Of a stretch of DNA of 64,000 nucleotides, positions 58,141 through 64,000 are shown one piece after another. Under the pieces are notes generated by a model. That model was not told the origin of the DNA and made no database searches. It was given only the letters and a program-made list of their open reading frames with translations. This stretch comes from an uncultured Pelagibacteraceae bacterium. Lineage in GTDB: Bacteria > Pseudomonadota > Alphaproteobacteria > Pelagibacterales > Pelagibacteraceae. The position numbers and the translations under genes were made by a program. The DNA lies in NCBI GenBank assembly GCA_902543575.1, contig CACBYV010000008.1:1-64000 (forward strand), read 5' to 3'. The first letter of the stretch is position 1. Every line of letters starts with the position of its first letter.

Positions 58141-58504
58141 TAAAAATAATAAAGATTATAAAACGATAAGTGAAGTTGCTAAAATACTTAACCTAATTGA
58201 CAAAAAAACAGGTAAAGTTTCTACACATACTTTGAGATTCTGGGAAAAAGAATTTAAAGAAATTAAACCATATATTTTTGCTGGTAATAGAAGATATTAT
58301 GATGAGAAATCAATAGAAATAATTAAAAAAATTAAATTTCTCTTAAAAAACAAAGGAATGACAATTAAAGGTGTAAAAAAACAACTTAAATCAGATAATT
58401 CTAAACTTGACGAGTTCAATAATAAAACTATAAACAAATCTATTTTAAAAACAAAACTAAATAATATTTCAAATTTGTTAAAAAAATTAAAATCTAATGG
58501 CTAA
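58133..58504 (+). CDS. MerR family transcriptional regulator
   Basis: The 123-residue protein has an N-terminal winged-helix DNA-binding domain: ISEVAKIL, STHTLRFWEKEFKEIKP, NRRYYDEKSIEIIKKIKFLLKNKGMTIKGVKKQL. No metal-binding cysteines are visible in the C-terminal part, so it is not a metal sensor of the classical type. Homologous genes follow ihfA in many Alphaproteobacteria. Target genes are unknown. It overlaps rpmG by 8 bases. Confidence 0.88.
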   Translation: MNDKNNKDYKTISEVAKILNLIDKKTGKVSTHTLRFWEKEFKEIKPYIFAGNRRYYDEKSIEIIKKIKFLLKNKGMTIKGVKKQLKSDNSKLDEFNNKTINKSILKTKLNNISNLLKKLKSNG

Positions 58505-58688
58505 AAAAACGCATGTAAAGGTAAGACTCGTTCCAGAAGCTAAACCTGATAGCCCTTTTTTTTATTATGTTAAAAAACCTGCTGGTGGTGAAAAAGCTAA
58601 AGTTAAATTAAAAGCAAAAAAATATAATCCATCAACTAGAAAACATGAAGTTTTTATAGAAAAAAAATTGCCACCTCATAGCAAATAA
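58497..58688 (+). CDS. rpmG: 50S ribosomal protein L33
   Basis: This small basic large-subunit protein has 63 residues and starts MAKKTHVKVRLVPEA. FFYYVKKPAGGE and KKYNPSTRKHEVFIEKKL are the L33 strands; no cysteines are present, so it is the zinc-free form. It is a few residues longer than E. coli L33 (55). The stop is separated by one base from the stop of the convergent chorismate mutase gene. Confidence 0.85.
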   Translation: MAKKTHVKVRLVPEAKPDSPFFYYVKKPAGGEKAKVKLKAKKYNPSTRKHEVFIEKKLPPHSK

Positions 58689-58689
58689 A

Positions 58690-58980
58690 TCATTTCTTTT
58701 TAAAATTTCTTCTTTCAAAATCGATATAAGACATAATCATATTTTTCCATATCCGATTTGTTATTTTTGGATCAATTTTATTTTTAATTGATTTTTTTTT
58801 TATATTTTTTAGAATTATTGAAATTCTTTTCTTGTCAACAATTTCATGTTTGTAAGTTTTAAGTTTTAGGACTTCTTTAACTATATTAGTCCTAACTTTT
58901 ATCAATTTTATAAACTTATTATCAAGTAGATCTAATTTCTTTCTAAGGATATTTAATTTTTTTCTTTTATTAGGCGACAT
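58690..58980 (-). CDS. Chorismate mutase, AroQ type
   Basis: It rearranges chorismate to prephenate for phenylalanine and tyrosine. The 96-residue all-helical protein fits the AroQ monofunctional form: LNILRKKLDLLDNKFIKLIKVRTNIVKEVLKLK with the first-helix Arg and the later Lys, and DKKRISIILKNI. It is free-standing, not fused to PheA. A run of ten Ts lies at 58792-58801. It diverges from ctaA with a 43-base gap. Confidence 0.85.
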   Translation of the reverse strand: MSPNKRKKLNILRKKLDLLDNKFIKLIKVRTNIVKEVLKLKTYKHEIVDKKRISIILKNIKKKSIKNKIDPKITNRIWKNMIMSYIDFERRNFKKK

Positions 58981-59023
58981 TTGATCAATTGGATTTATTA
59001 ATAAATATTATATTTAAACAATT

Positions 59024-60040
59024 ATGTATACCGAAATAAATACAAAATACAGAATATACATATCTAATTGGTTGTTAGTTATGTTTATTTTGATTTCAGC
59101 AATGATAGTCGTTGGAGGTTTAACAAGACTTACAGATTCTGGACTATCAATTACTCAATGGGAATTTTTTAAAGGCTTCTTTCCACCAATTAACAATGAG
59201 TCCTGGATAGCTTATTTTGATGCTTATAAGCAAATACCTGAATTTGAACTTCAAAATTATTCAATGACTTTAGGTGAATTCAAGGTAATATTTTGGTGGG
59301 AGTGGGCACACAGATTTTTTGGACGCGTTATTGGTTTGGCTTTTCTGATACCATTAATTTTCTTTTCCATCAAATTAGGTTTTAAAAAACTTTATAATTT
59401 TTATTTTATCTTTTTTTTGATTTGTTTTCAGGGACTTTTAGGTTGGTATATGGTCCAAAGCGGTCTAGTGAATAATATAGATGTAAGTCATTTTAGGTTG
59501 TCAGTTCACCTCTTATTTGCATTTATTATTTTATCTTTAATTTATTGGAATTATTTAAGTTTAATAAATTTAAATATAAAGGATAAAAAAATTAGTAATT
59601 ACATACCTGAATTTTTTTTATTATTAATTTTTTTACAAATTATTATTGGTGCATTCGTCTCAGGTATGGATGCAGGAAAAATATATAACACTTGGCCACT
59701 AATGGGTAATTCATATTTTCCAGATGACAATAAATTTATAAGTTTATTTAAATTATCTGCATTTAGTGATCCATCACTAGTTCAATATTTACATCGAAAT
59801 TTAGCTTATTTAATATTTATTATATACATAGTAATTTTATATATGACTTATCGAAACAAAATCTTTTATTTATTTAAAGCTGTATCGATTTTAGGTTTAA
59901 TTATTTTATTACAAATTATATTGGGAATTGTTACTGTTTTATCTGGTGCTAGTATTTTAGTAGCGTCTTTGCACCAATTTAGTTCTATATTGTTAATTAC
60001 ATCATCATTGTATTTTTTATACAAGAATAGTTTCAATTGA
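59024..60040 (+). CDS. ctaA: Heme A synthase
   Basis: CtaA oxidises haem O to haem A for aa3-type cytochrome oxidase. The 338-residue protein has eight hydrophobic segments in two halves. Conserved spots are GGLTRLTDSGLSITQWEFFKG, the haem His in WWEWAHRFFGRVIGLAF, VSHFRLSVHLLFAF, YLHRNLAYLIFII and ASLHQFSSILL. Length and motifs fit the alphaproteobacterial type. Its stop abuts the stop of the next gene on the other strand. Confidence 0.95.
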   Translation: MYTEINTKYRIYISNWLLVMFILISAMIVVGGLTRLTDSGLSITQWEFFKGFFPPINNESWIAYFDAYKQIPEFELQNYSMTLGEFKVIFWWEWAHRFFGRVIGLAFLIPLIFFSIKLGFKKLYNFYFIFFLICFQGLLGWYMVQSGLVNNIDVSHFRLSVHLLFAFIILSLIYWNYLSLINLNIKDKKISNYIPEFFLLLIFLQIIIGAFVSGMDAGKIYNTWPLMGNSYFPDDNKFISLFKLSAFSDPSLVQYLHRNLAYLIFIIYIVILYMTYRNKIFYLFKAVSILGLIILLQIILGIVTVLSGASILVASLHQFSSILLITSSLYFLYKNSFN

Positions 60041-61150
60041 TTATTTCTTCTCAATTACAAATAATTCATTGTTAAAATACAGTCCTTTGTTTTTATTTAC
60101 TATATCTTTAACAACTTTTTGATAATATTTTTTTCTTTCTGCACTCATTATTTGTTCATCTGATATTTGGTTAACGTATACTGCTGCATTCCAAGCTGAA
60201 AATATTAATGATGTGGCAATACCTCCACTAATTTCGTTTGGTAATGCTCTCAAAACATATTTAATGGTTTGTTTTTTATTAAATTTTAAACTTTTCAAAA
60301 TTTTATTGTCTGTATTTCTTTTTATATATTGTATTATTGATCCATATAGAGATGGAAATGGTTTTTCTTTTGGCCAAATTTTCTTTATAATTTTGTTCCC
60401 AGGATCATTCCCACATGCATGAACTACTACTAGTTTACCTTTCTTATCCAAAGATTTTATCATTGGCTCTATAACATATTTAACTTTTTTTTCTGCAGAT
60501 ATTCTTGATCTATATGGCTGTGAAGCAATTATTAAGTCATAATTATTTTTTCCATTATTTTTTTTCGGAATAACATTTTTCAAGGAAAATTCTTGATCTT
60601 TTCTATAAATTACAATTACAGATGGTTCTTTGTATGTAGGATTTCCATTTCTCGGATTTCTTTCAATTTGCCATTTTTTATTTAAAAATTCTTGATTTAG
60701 TCTTCTTAATTGATTTGAAAAATCGAGTGAAGAATTCCCTTTAAGTTTAACTATTTTCCAATTCATTTTTTTTTGTTTATTTTTGTCATTCGATTTAAGT
60801 GCTGTTGATTCTACATAATTTAAATTTGAGATAACAAATACTGTATTTTTATGTTCGACAAACCGATCTGGAAGTTTTTCAAGTCCTAATCTAACATCTT
60901 CCATACTTATTTCTTTTGTGCTTACCAATAGAGGAATATGTGGCATTTTCTGATGACATTGCCTCATCACACTCATTAATAATGACCCATCACCCATACC
61001 TGCATCAAATATTTTTAATGCTGGAAATTTAGGTTTTAATTTTTGTACAATGGGTTTTAACGCATCAGCAATCTTATTCTTTTCATTAGTTGTTGTAACA
61101 AAAAGTAAATATTTTTGCCTATTATCGAAAAATCTAAAATTTTTTTTCAT
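60041..61150 (-). CDS. SAM-dependent methyltransferase-like protein of unknown function
   Basis: I do not recognise this family with certainty. The 369-residue protein contains a class I methyltransferase motif I, LKIFDAGMGDGSLLMS (45-60), followed by a long region and then DLIIASQPYRSR (205-216). The latter resembles motif IV (D-x-x-P-Y) of N-methyltransferases, and KGKLVVVHACGNDPG follows as a motif VI-like strand. The gap between motifs I and IV is unusually long. There is no signal peptide or membrane helix. The neighbours are ctaA (convergent) and an alpha/beta hydrolase upstream, from which it is 16 bases away, so it is probably in the metY operon. Confidence 0.6.
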   Translation of the reverse strand: MKKNFRFFDNRQKYLLFVTTTNEKNKIADALKPIVQKLKPKFPALKIFDAGMGDGSLLMSVMRQCHQKMPHIPLLVSTKEISMEDVRLGLEKLPDRFVEHKNTVFVISNLNYVESTALKSNDKNKQKKMNWKIVKLKGNSSLDFSNQLRRLNQEFLNKKWQIERNPRNGNPTYKEPSVIVIYRKDQEFSLKNVIPKKNNGKNNYDLIIASQPYRSRISAEKKVKYVIEPMIKSLDKKGKLVVVHACGNDPGNKIIKKIWPKEKPFPSLYGSIIQYIKRNTDNKILKSLKFNKKQTIKYVLRALPNEISGGIATSLIFSAWNAAVYVNQISDEQIMSAERKKYYQKVVKDIVNKNKGLYFNNELFVIEKK

Positions 61151-61166
61151 AAGTGCTGATATATAA

Positions 61167-61982
61167 TTATTTATTTGCTGGATAATTTGTTGTTATGAAT
61201 TTTTTCAAAACATTTAATACCCGATCAGCTTCCTCTAGCAGCATCATATGTCCACAATTATCAATTATATCTATTTGACTTCCTTCAATTAAATTAGCTA
61301 GTTTTTTTCCTTCTTTAACTGGACACATTTTATCGTCAGTAGCAAGTATAGAGAGGGTAGGTATTTTAATTTGTTTAGCGGCTTCAAAACCATTTTTGTA
61401 ATTATCACATGCTCTAAAATCTACACCGAGGGTATTTTTTATTGTTCTAGTTTTAGCTAACATTGAACCAGTATTAATATGATATAAACCTGGTACAGGG
61501 TGACCACCAAAATGACCAGCTGGCCCATGAGCCCAGTCCATCATTAATTCAACAGCCTTAGGATCATTGTTTTCTGCTAAAGATAATAATTCAGGGTTCA
61601 TTGGAATTGCACCAGCACCACCCATTAAACTTAATGTTTTAATTTTATCAGGATTCCTTGCTGTACATTCAACAGTAACTAAACATCCTTGTGAATGACC
61701 AACTAACGAAGCTTCTTTATATCCAACTGCATCAATAACATCACTGACCCAATCAGCCATATCCTCAATTGATTTTAAACTTTCGCCACCTGATAATCCA
61801 TGACCTGGCATATCTAAAGCTAAAACACTATATCCATGGAATGCAAAATATCTTGTTTGCAAAACCCATGTCATATGAGTTAGTCCACTACCATGGACAA
61901 ATATTATTAGTGGCTTATCTTTATCAAAAGGTCTGCCCCCTGTAGAAGCATAAACCTCGTTATTATTTACCTGAAACTTCAT
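61167..61982 (-). CDS. Alpha/beta hydrolase
   Basis: The 271-residue protein has the hydrolase fold with the oxyanion strand LIIFVHGSGLTHMTW, the nucleophile elbow LVGHSQGCLV (Ser), LATDDKMCPV with the likely Asp, and NCGHMMLLEEAD with the catalytic His. The substrate is unknown; it is not a recognisable homoserine acetyltransferase. It starts within the metY stop (ATGA overlap of 4 bases), so the two are translationally coupled. Confidence 0.85.
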   Translation of the reverse strand: MKFQVNNNEVYASTGGRPFDKDKPLIIFVHGSGLTHMTWVLQTRYFAFHGYSVLALDMPGHGLSGGESLKSIEDMADWVSDVIDAVGYKEASLVGHSQGCLVTVECTARNPDKIKTLSLMGGAGAIPMNPELLSLAENNDPKAVELMMDWAHGPAGHFGGHPVPGLYHINTGSMLAKTRTIKNTLGVDFRACDNYKNGFEAAKQIKIPTLSILATDDKMCPVKEGKKLANLIEGSQIDIIDNCGHMMLLEEADRVLNVLKKFITTNYPANK

Positions 61983-63307
61983 TGATTGGATACGAGTCTA
62001 GGTTTCCTAGCAGCTCTAAATCCATTTTCAAAGTCGTTTTTAATATCATCTATATCTTCAATACCAACTGATAGTCTGATCATATCATGGGATAAACCTG
62101 CAAATTTTAATGTAGCTTCATCCATTTGAGAATGTGTTGCTGATGCTGGATGAATTACCAATGTACGTGTATCCCCAACATTTGCTAAATGAGAAGCAAG
62201 TTTAACGTTATTAATAAATGCTTCACCAGCAGCTTTTCCTCCTTTAATACCAAATGCTATCATTGATCCTTTGCCATTTGGTAATAATTTGCTTGCTAAA
62301 TCATGATCAGGATGATCTGGTACACTCGGGTGTGAAACCCAAGCAACACTTTCGTGACCTAATAAATACTCGACCATTTTTTCAGCATTCTCACAATGCT
62401 TTTTCATTCTAACAGAAAGTGTCTCAATACCTTGTAAGACGTTCCAAGCATTTTGAGGGCTTAGACAAGGACCAAAATCTCTCATACCTTCTGCTCTTGC
62501 TTTCATTGTAAATGCAGTTGGTCCAAATTCTTCAGCAAAAGATAATCCATGATAACCTTCATATGGTTGTGTCATTGTTGGAAATTTATCATTTTGCATC
62601 CAGTCAAACTTACCACCTTCAACAATTATACCAGCCATAGAAGATCCATGACCTGCCATCCATTTAGTAAGTGAATGAACTACAATATCAGCACCGTGCT
62701 CTATAGGTTTACATAAATAAGGTGTTTGATAAGTTGCATCTACCATTAAAGGAATACCAGCTTCGTGAGCTATTTTAGCAATCTCAGGCATATTCATTAT
62801 TTCATTCCCTGGATTACCTACAAGTTCTCCAAAAATACCTTTAGTATTTTTTTGAATTGCTTTTTTAAATCCTTCTGTGTCTCTTGGTTTTACAAATGTT
62901 GTTTTAATACCAAATTTTGGAAGTGTTAATCTAAATAGATTTACAGTTCCACCATAAAGCTGTGATGATACAACCAAATGATCTCCTGCCTCACATAGCG
63001 TCATTACTGCAAGAAATATTGCACTCATGCCAGAAGAAGTAGCAAGTGCAGCTGTACCACCTTCTAATGAAGCAACTCTTTCTTCTAAAACTGCAACTGT
63101 TGGATTTGATATCCTACTATAAATATGTCCACCTCTTTCTAAATTAAATAACGCTGCCGCATGATCTACATCATCAAACAGATATGAAGTCGTTTGGTAT
63201 ATTGGTACTTGTCTTGAACCAGCATTTTTATGAGGTTGATATCCGGCGTGTAAACTAAGGGTATCGAATTTATATGTTTTAGGATCCATTCCTTTTTTGT
63301 CTGACAT
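61979..63307 (-). CDS. metY: O-acetylhomoserine sulfhydrylase / aminocarboxypropyltransferase
   Basis: This PLP enzyme makes homocysteine from O-acetylhomoserine and sulfide. The 442-residue Cys/Met-metabolism-family protein has TLSLHAGYQPHK, SRISNPTVAVLEERVASLEGG, SSQLYGGTVNLF, and the PLP Lys in VVHSLTKWMAGHGSSMAG. The ribosome site CAGGAG (63315-63320 on the minus strand) is one of the strongest in the window. A TATAAT-like -10 lies at 63340-63345 with repeats upstream (63359-63382). No SAM riboswitch was recognisable in the short leader. Confidence 0.95.
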   Translation of the reverse strand: MSDKKGMDPKTYKFDTLSLHAGYQPHKNAGSRQVPIYQTTSYLFDDVDHAAALFNLERGGHIYSRISNPTVAVLEERVASLEGGTAALATSSGMSAIFLAVMTLCEAGDHLVVSSQLYGGTVNLFRLTLPKFGIKTTFVKPRDTEGFKKAIQKNTKGIFGELVGNPGNEIMNMPEIAKIAHEAGIPLMVDATYQTPYLCKPIEHGADIVVHSLTKWMAGHGSSMAGIIVEGGKFDWMQNDKFPTMTQPYEGYHGLSFAEEFGPTAFTMKARAEGMRDFGPCLSPQNAWNVLQGIETLSVRMKKHCENAEKMVEYLLGHESVAWVSHPSVPDHPDHDLASKLLPNGKGSMIAFGIKGGKAAGEAFINNVKLASHLANVGDTRTLVIHPASATHSQMDEATLKFAGLSHDMIRLSVGIEDIDDIKNDFENGFRAARKPRLVSNQ

Positions 63308-63358
63308 TTTGTTGCTCCTGTTTAATTTTTTAAGATTTTATTATAAACTAATATTATC

Positions 63359-63382
63359 GCTAATTAATAGCTAATTAATTAG
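63359..63382. repeat. Tandem GCTAATTAAT repeat and palindrome upstream of metY, candidate operator
   Basis: GCTAATTAAT occurs twice (63359-63368 and 63370-63379), 11 bases apart or about one helical turn. The second copy extends into the 12-base palindrome CTAATTAATTAG (63371-63382). Relative to the metY start, the copies cover the expected -35 region of the candidate promoter with TATAAT at 63340-63345 on the minus strand. The remaining sequence of the 156-base metY-rplM gap shows only AT-rich stretches plus the rplM promoter. Confidence 0.5.
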
Positions 63383-63424
63383 TTAAAACTATCAAAAATG
63401 ATTTAAGTTATAACTGTATATAGT

Positions 63425-63453
63425 TTGACAATATATCGATTTATAAGTATTAA
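63425..63453 (+). promoter_or_regulatory. Putative sigma-70 promoter for rplM-rpsI
   Basis: A perfect TTGACA (63425-63430) is separated by 17 bases from TATTAA (63448-63453), which matches TATAAT at four positions. Transcription would start near 63460, only a few bases before the rplM ATG at 63464, so the message would be nearly leaderless. An alternative -10, TATAAG at 63442-63447, has a spacer of only 11 bases and is unlikely. Confidence 0.6.
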
Positions 63454-63463
63454 TCCCGCAATT

Positions 63464-63922
63464 ATGACTAAATTTCTTAAAAAAGAGGACCTAAATAGTA
63501 AATGGTTTGAAATTGACGCAACTGGAGCTGTGGTAGGAAGACTAGCAACCGTTGTATCAAAAATTCTTAGAGGAAAAAATAAAGCAACTTTTACTCCTCA
63601 TATGGATAGTGGAGATTTTGTTGTTGTTAAAAACGTAGATCAATTAAAATTTACAGGAAACAAGTTTTCAAATAAAAAATATTATAGACATACAGGTCAT
63701 CCTGGGGGAATTAAAGAAACAACACCTGAAATATTACAATCTTCAAAACCAGGTGAAGTTTTAAAGATGGCTGTAAAAAGAATGTTGCCTGGTGGTCCTT
63801 TAGCTAAAAAACAATTGACTAAACTTAAGGTTTACTCAGGATCAGATCATCCTCACTCAGCACAAAATCCTGAAGTAATAGAGATTGGAAAACTTAATTC
63901 AAAAAATATAGTAAGAAATTAA
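63464..63922 (+). CDS. rplM: 50S ribosomal protein L13
   Basis: L13 is an early large-subunit assembly protein. The 152-residue product has KWFEIDATGAVVGRLATVVSKILRGK, HMDSGDFVVVKNVDQLKFTG, and KRMLPGGPLAKKQLTKLKVYSG. The ATG at 63464 is chosen because the upstream in-frame TTG is the -35 element of the promoter. rpsI follows after 1 base, the universal rplM-rpsI pair. Confidence 0.97.
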   Translation: MTKFLKKEDLNSKWFEIDATGAVVGRLATVVSKILRGKNKATFTPHMDSGDFVVVKNVDQLKFTGNKFSNKKYYRHTGHPGGIKETTPEILQSSKPGEVLKMAVKRMLPGGPLAKKQLTKLKVYSGSDHPHSAQNPEVIEIGKLNSKNIVRN

Positions 63923-63923
63923 A

Positions 63924-64000
63924 ATGGAAACAAATCAATCAACATCCTCAAAACTAAAATTAGATTTTAAAGATGCAAAATATGCAACAGGTAGAAGAAA
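63924..64000 (+). CDS. rpsI: 30S ribosomal protein S9, N-terminal fragment (3' end outside window)
   Basis: The open frame starts with ATG at 63924 and runs off the right edge. The visible 25 residues include a short polar leader and then DAKYATGRRK-type sequence, the conserved start of S9. It is directly coupled to rplM. Confidence 0.93.
   Translation, partial: METNQSTSSKLKLDFKDAKYATGRR

Noticed and set aside
63308..63463. SAM-II or SAM-V riboswitch in the metY leader
   Set aside because: Known in some pelagibacters upstream of metY, but the minus-strand leader after the predicted start is only about 26 bases and the wider gap lacks conserved pseudoknot segments. A covariance search would decide.
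1..64000. CRISPR arrays, insertion sequences, prophage or toxin-antitoxin modules
   Set aside because: No regularly spaced repeats, transposase or integrase-like proteins, or small paired toxin genes were seen on reading both strands.

Overview
The window is very AT-rich, gene-dense DNA with the hallmarks of a streamlined marine alphaproteobacterium of the SAR11 / Pelagibacterales group. This assignment is inferred from gene order, protein character and compaction; no database search was possible. Supporting signs are Lys/Asn/Ile-rich proteins, median intergenic gaps of only a few bases, many ATGA or TAATG start/stop overlaps, a soxBDAG sarcosine oxidase operon, a K+-independent-type H+-pyrophosphatase, and alphaproteobacterial clusters (secY-adk-rpsM, a bamE/cytochrome-chaperone/plsX/ihfA/MerR cluster, gatCAB, lepB-rnc-recO). 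No insertion sequences, prophage or CRISPR arrays were seen. There is no gene-free stretch over 300 bases; the longest gap is 156 bp (63308-63463).

Layout. 1-11039: the S10/spc/alpha ribosomal protein supercluster, from the tail of rplW to rplQ, with secY, adk and rpoA, all on the + strand; an internal promoter precedes rpsM. 11104-18382: a secreted heparin-lyase-I-type polysaccharide lyase, a RluC-like pseudouridine synthase, lipB, mgtE, panC, galU-ugd (UDP-glucuronate synthesis) and ridA. 18382-24285 (- strand): the operon ruvX-pyrB-pyrC-plsY-topA-ridA. 24335-30410 (+): gatC-gatA-gatB, an O-methyltransferase, trhO and a MATE transporter. 30384-35464 (-): soxB-soxD-soxA-soxG, with a palindrome in its promoter region. 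A tRNA-Ser(GCU) follows, then a lytic transglycosylase on the - strand.

37861-45188 (+): dapA-smpB-folK-rsh-pyrE-pdxJ-acpS-lepB-rnc-recO. Then hemB (-) and a 2-oxoglutarate dioxygenase-like gene, rpiB, glyA, nrdR and the riboflavin genes ribD-ribE-ribB(X)-ribH, continuing to nusB, thiL and hppA (+). 55725-58980: bamE (-), the cytochrome bc1 chaperone, rpmF, plsX, ihfA, a MerR regulator and rpmG (+), then chorismate mutase (-). 59024-64000: ctaA (+), an unassigned methyltransferase-like gene, an alpha/beta hydrolase and metY (all -), then rplM-rpsI (+), which runs off the end.

The genes are nearly all core housekeeping: translation, secretion, pyrimidine, riboflavin, tetrahydrofolate and haem synthesis, and C1/methylamine-type catabolism (sarcosine to glycine plus a C1 unit, with glyA nearby). 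The notable signals are architectural: every convergent gene pair ends stop-to-stop with essentially no spacer. Several proteins also have altered or reduced cores: NrdR with CxC knuckles, RibB with a GTP-cyclohydrolase-like tail lacking its catalytic cysteines, a dihydroorotase lacking the HxH metal site, and an Rsh lacking the regulatory region between TGS and ACT. Some genes expected from conserved neighbourhoods are absent (rpmD, dprA, fabH). I found no clear novel multi-gene system.
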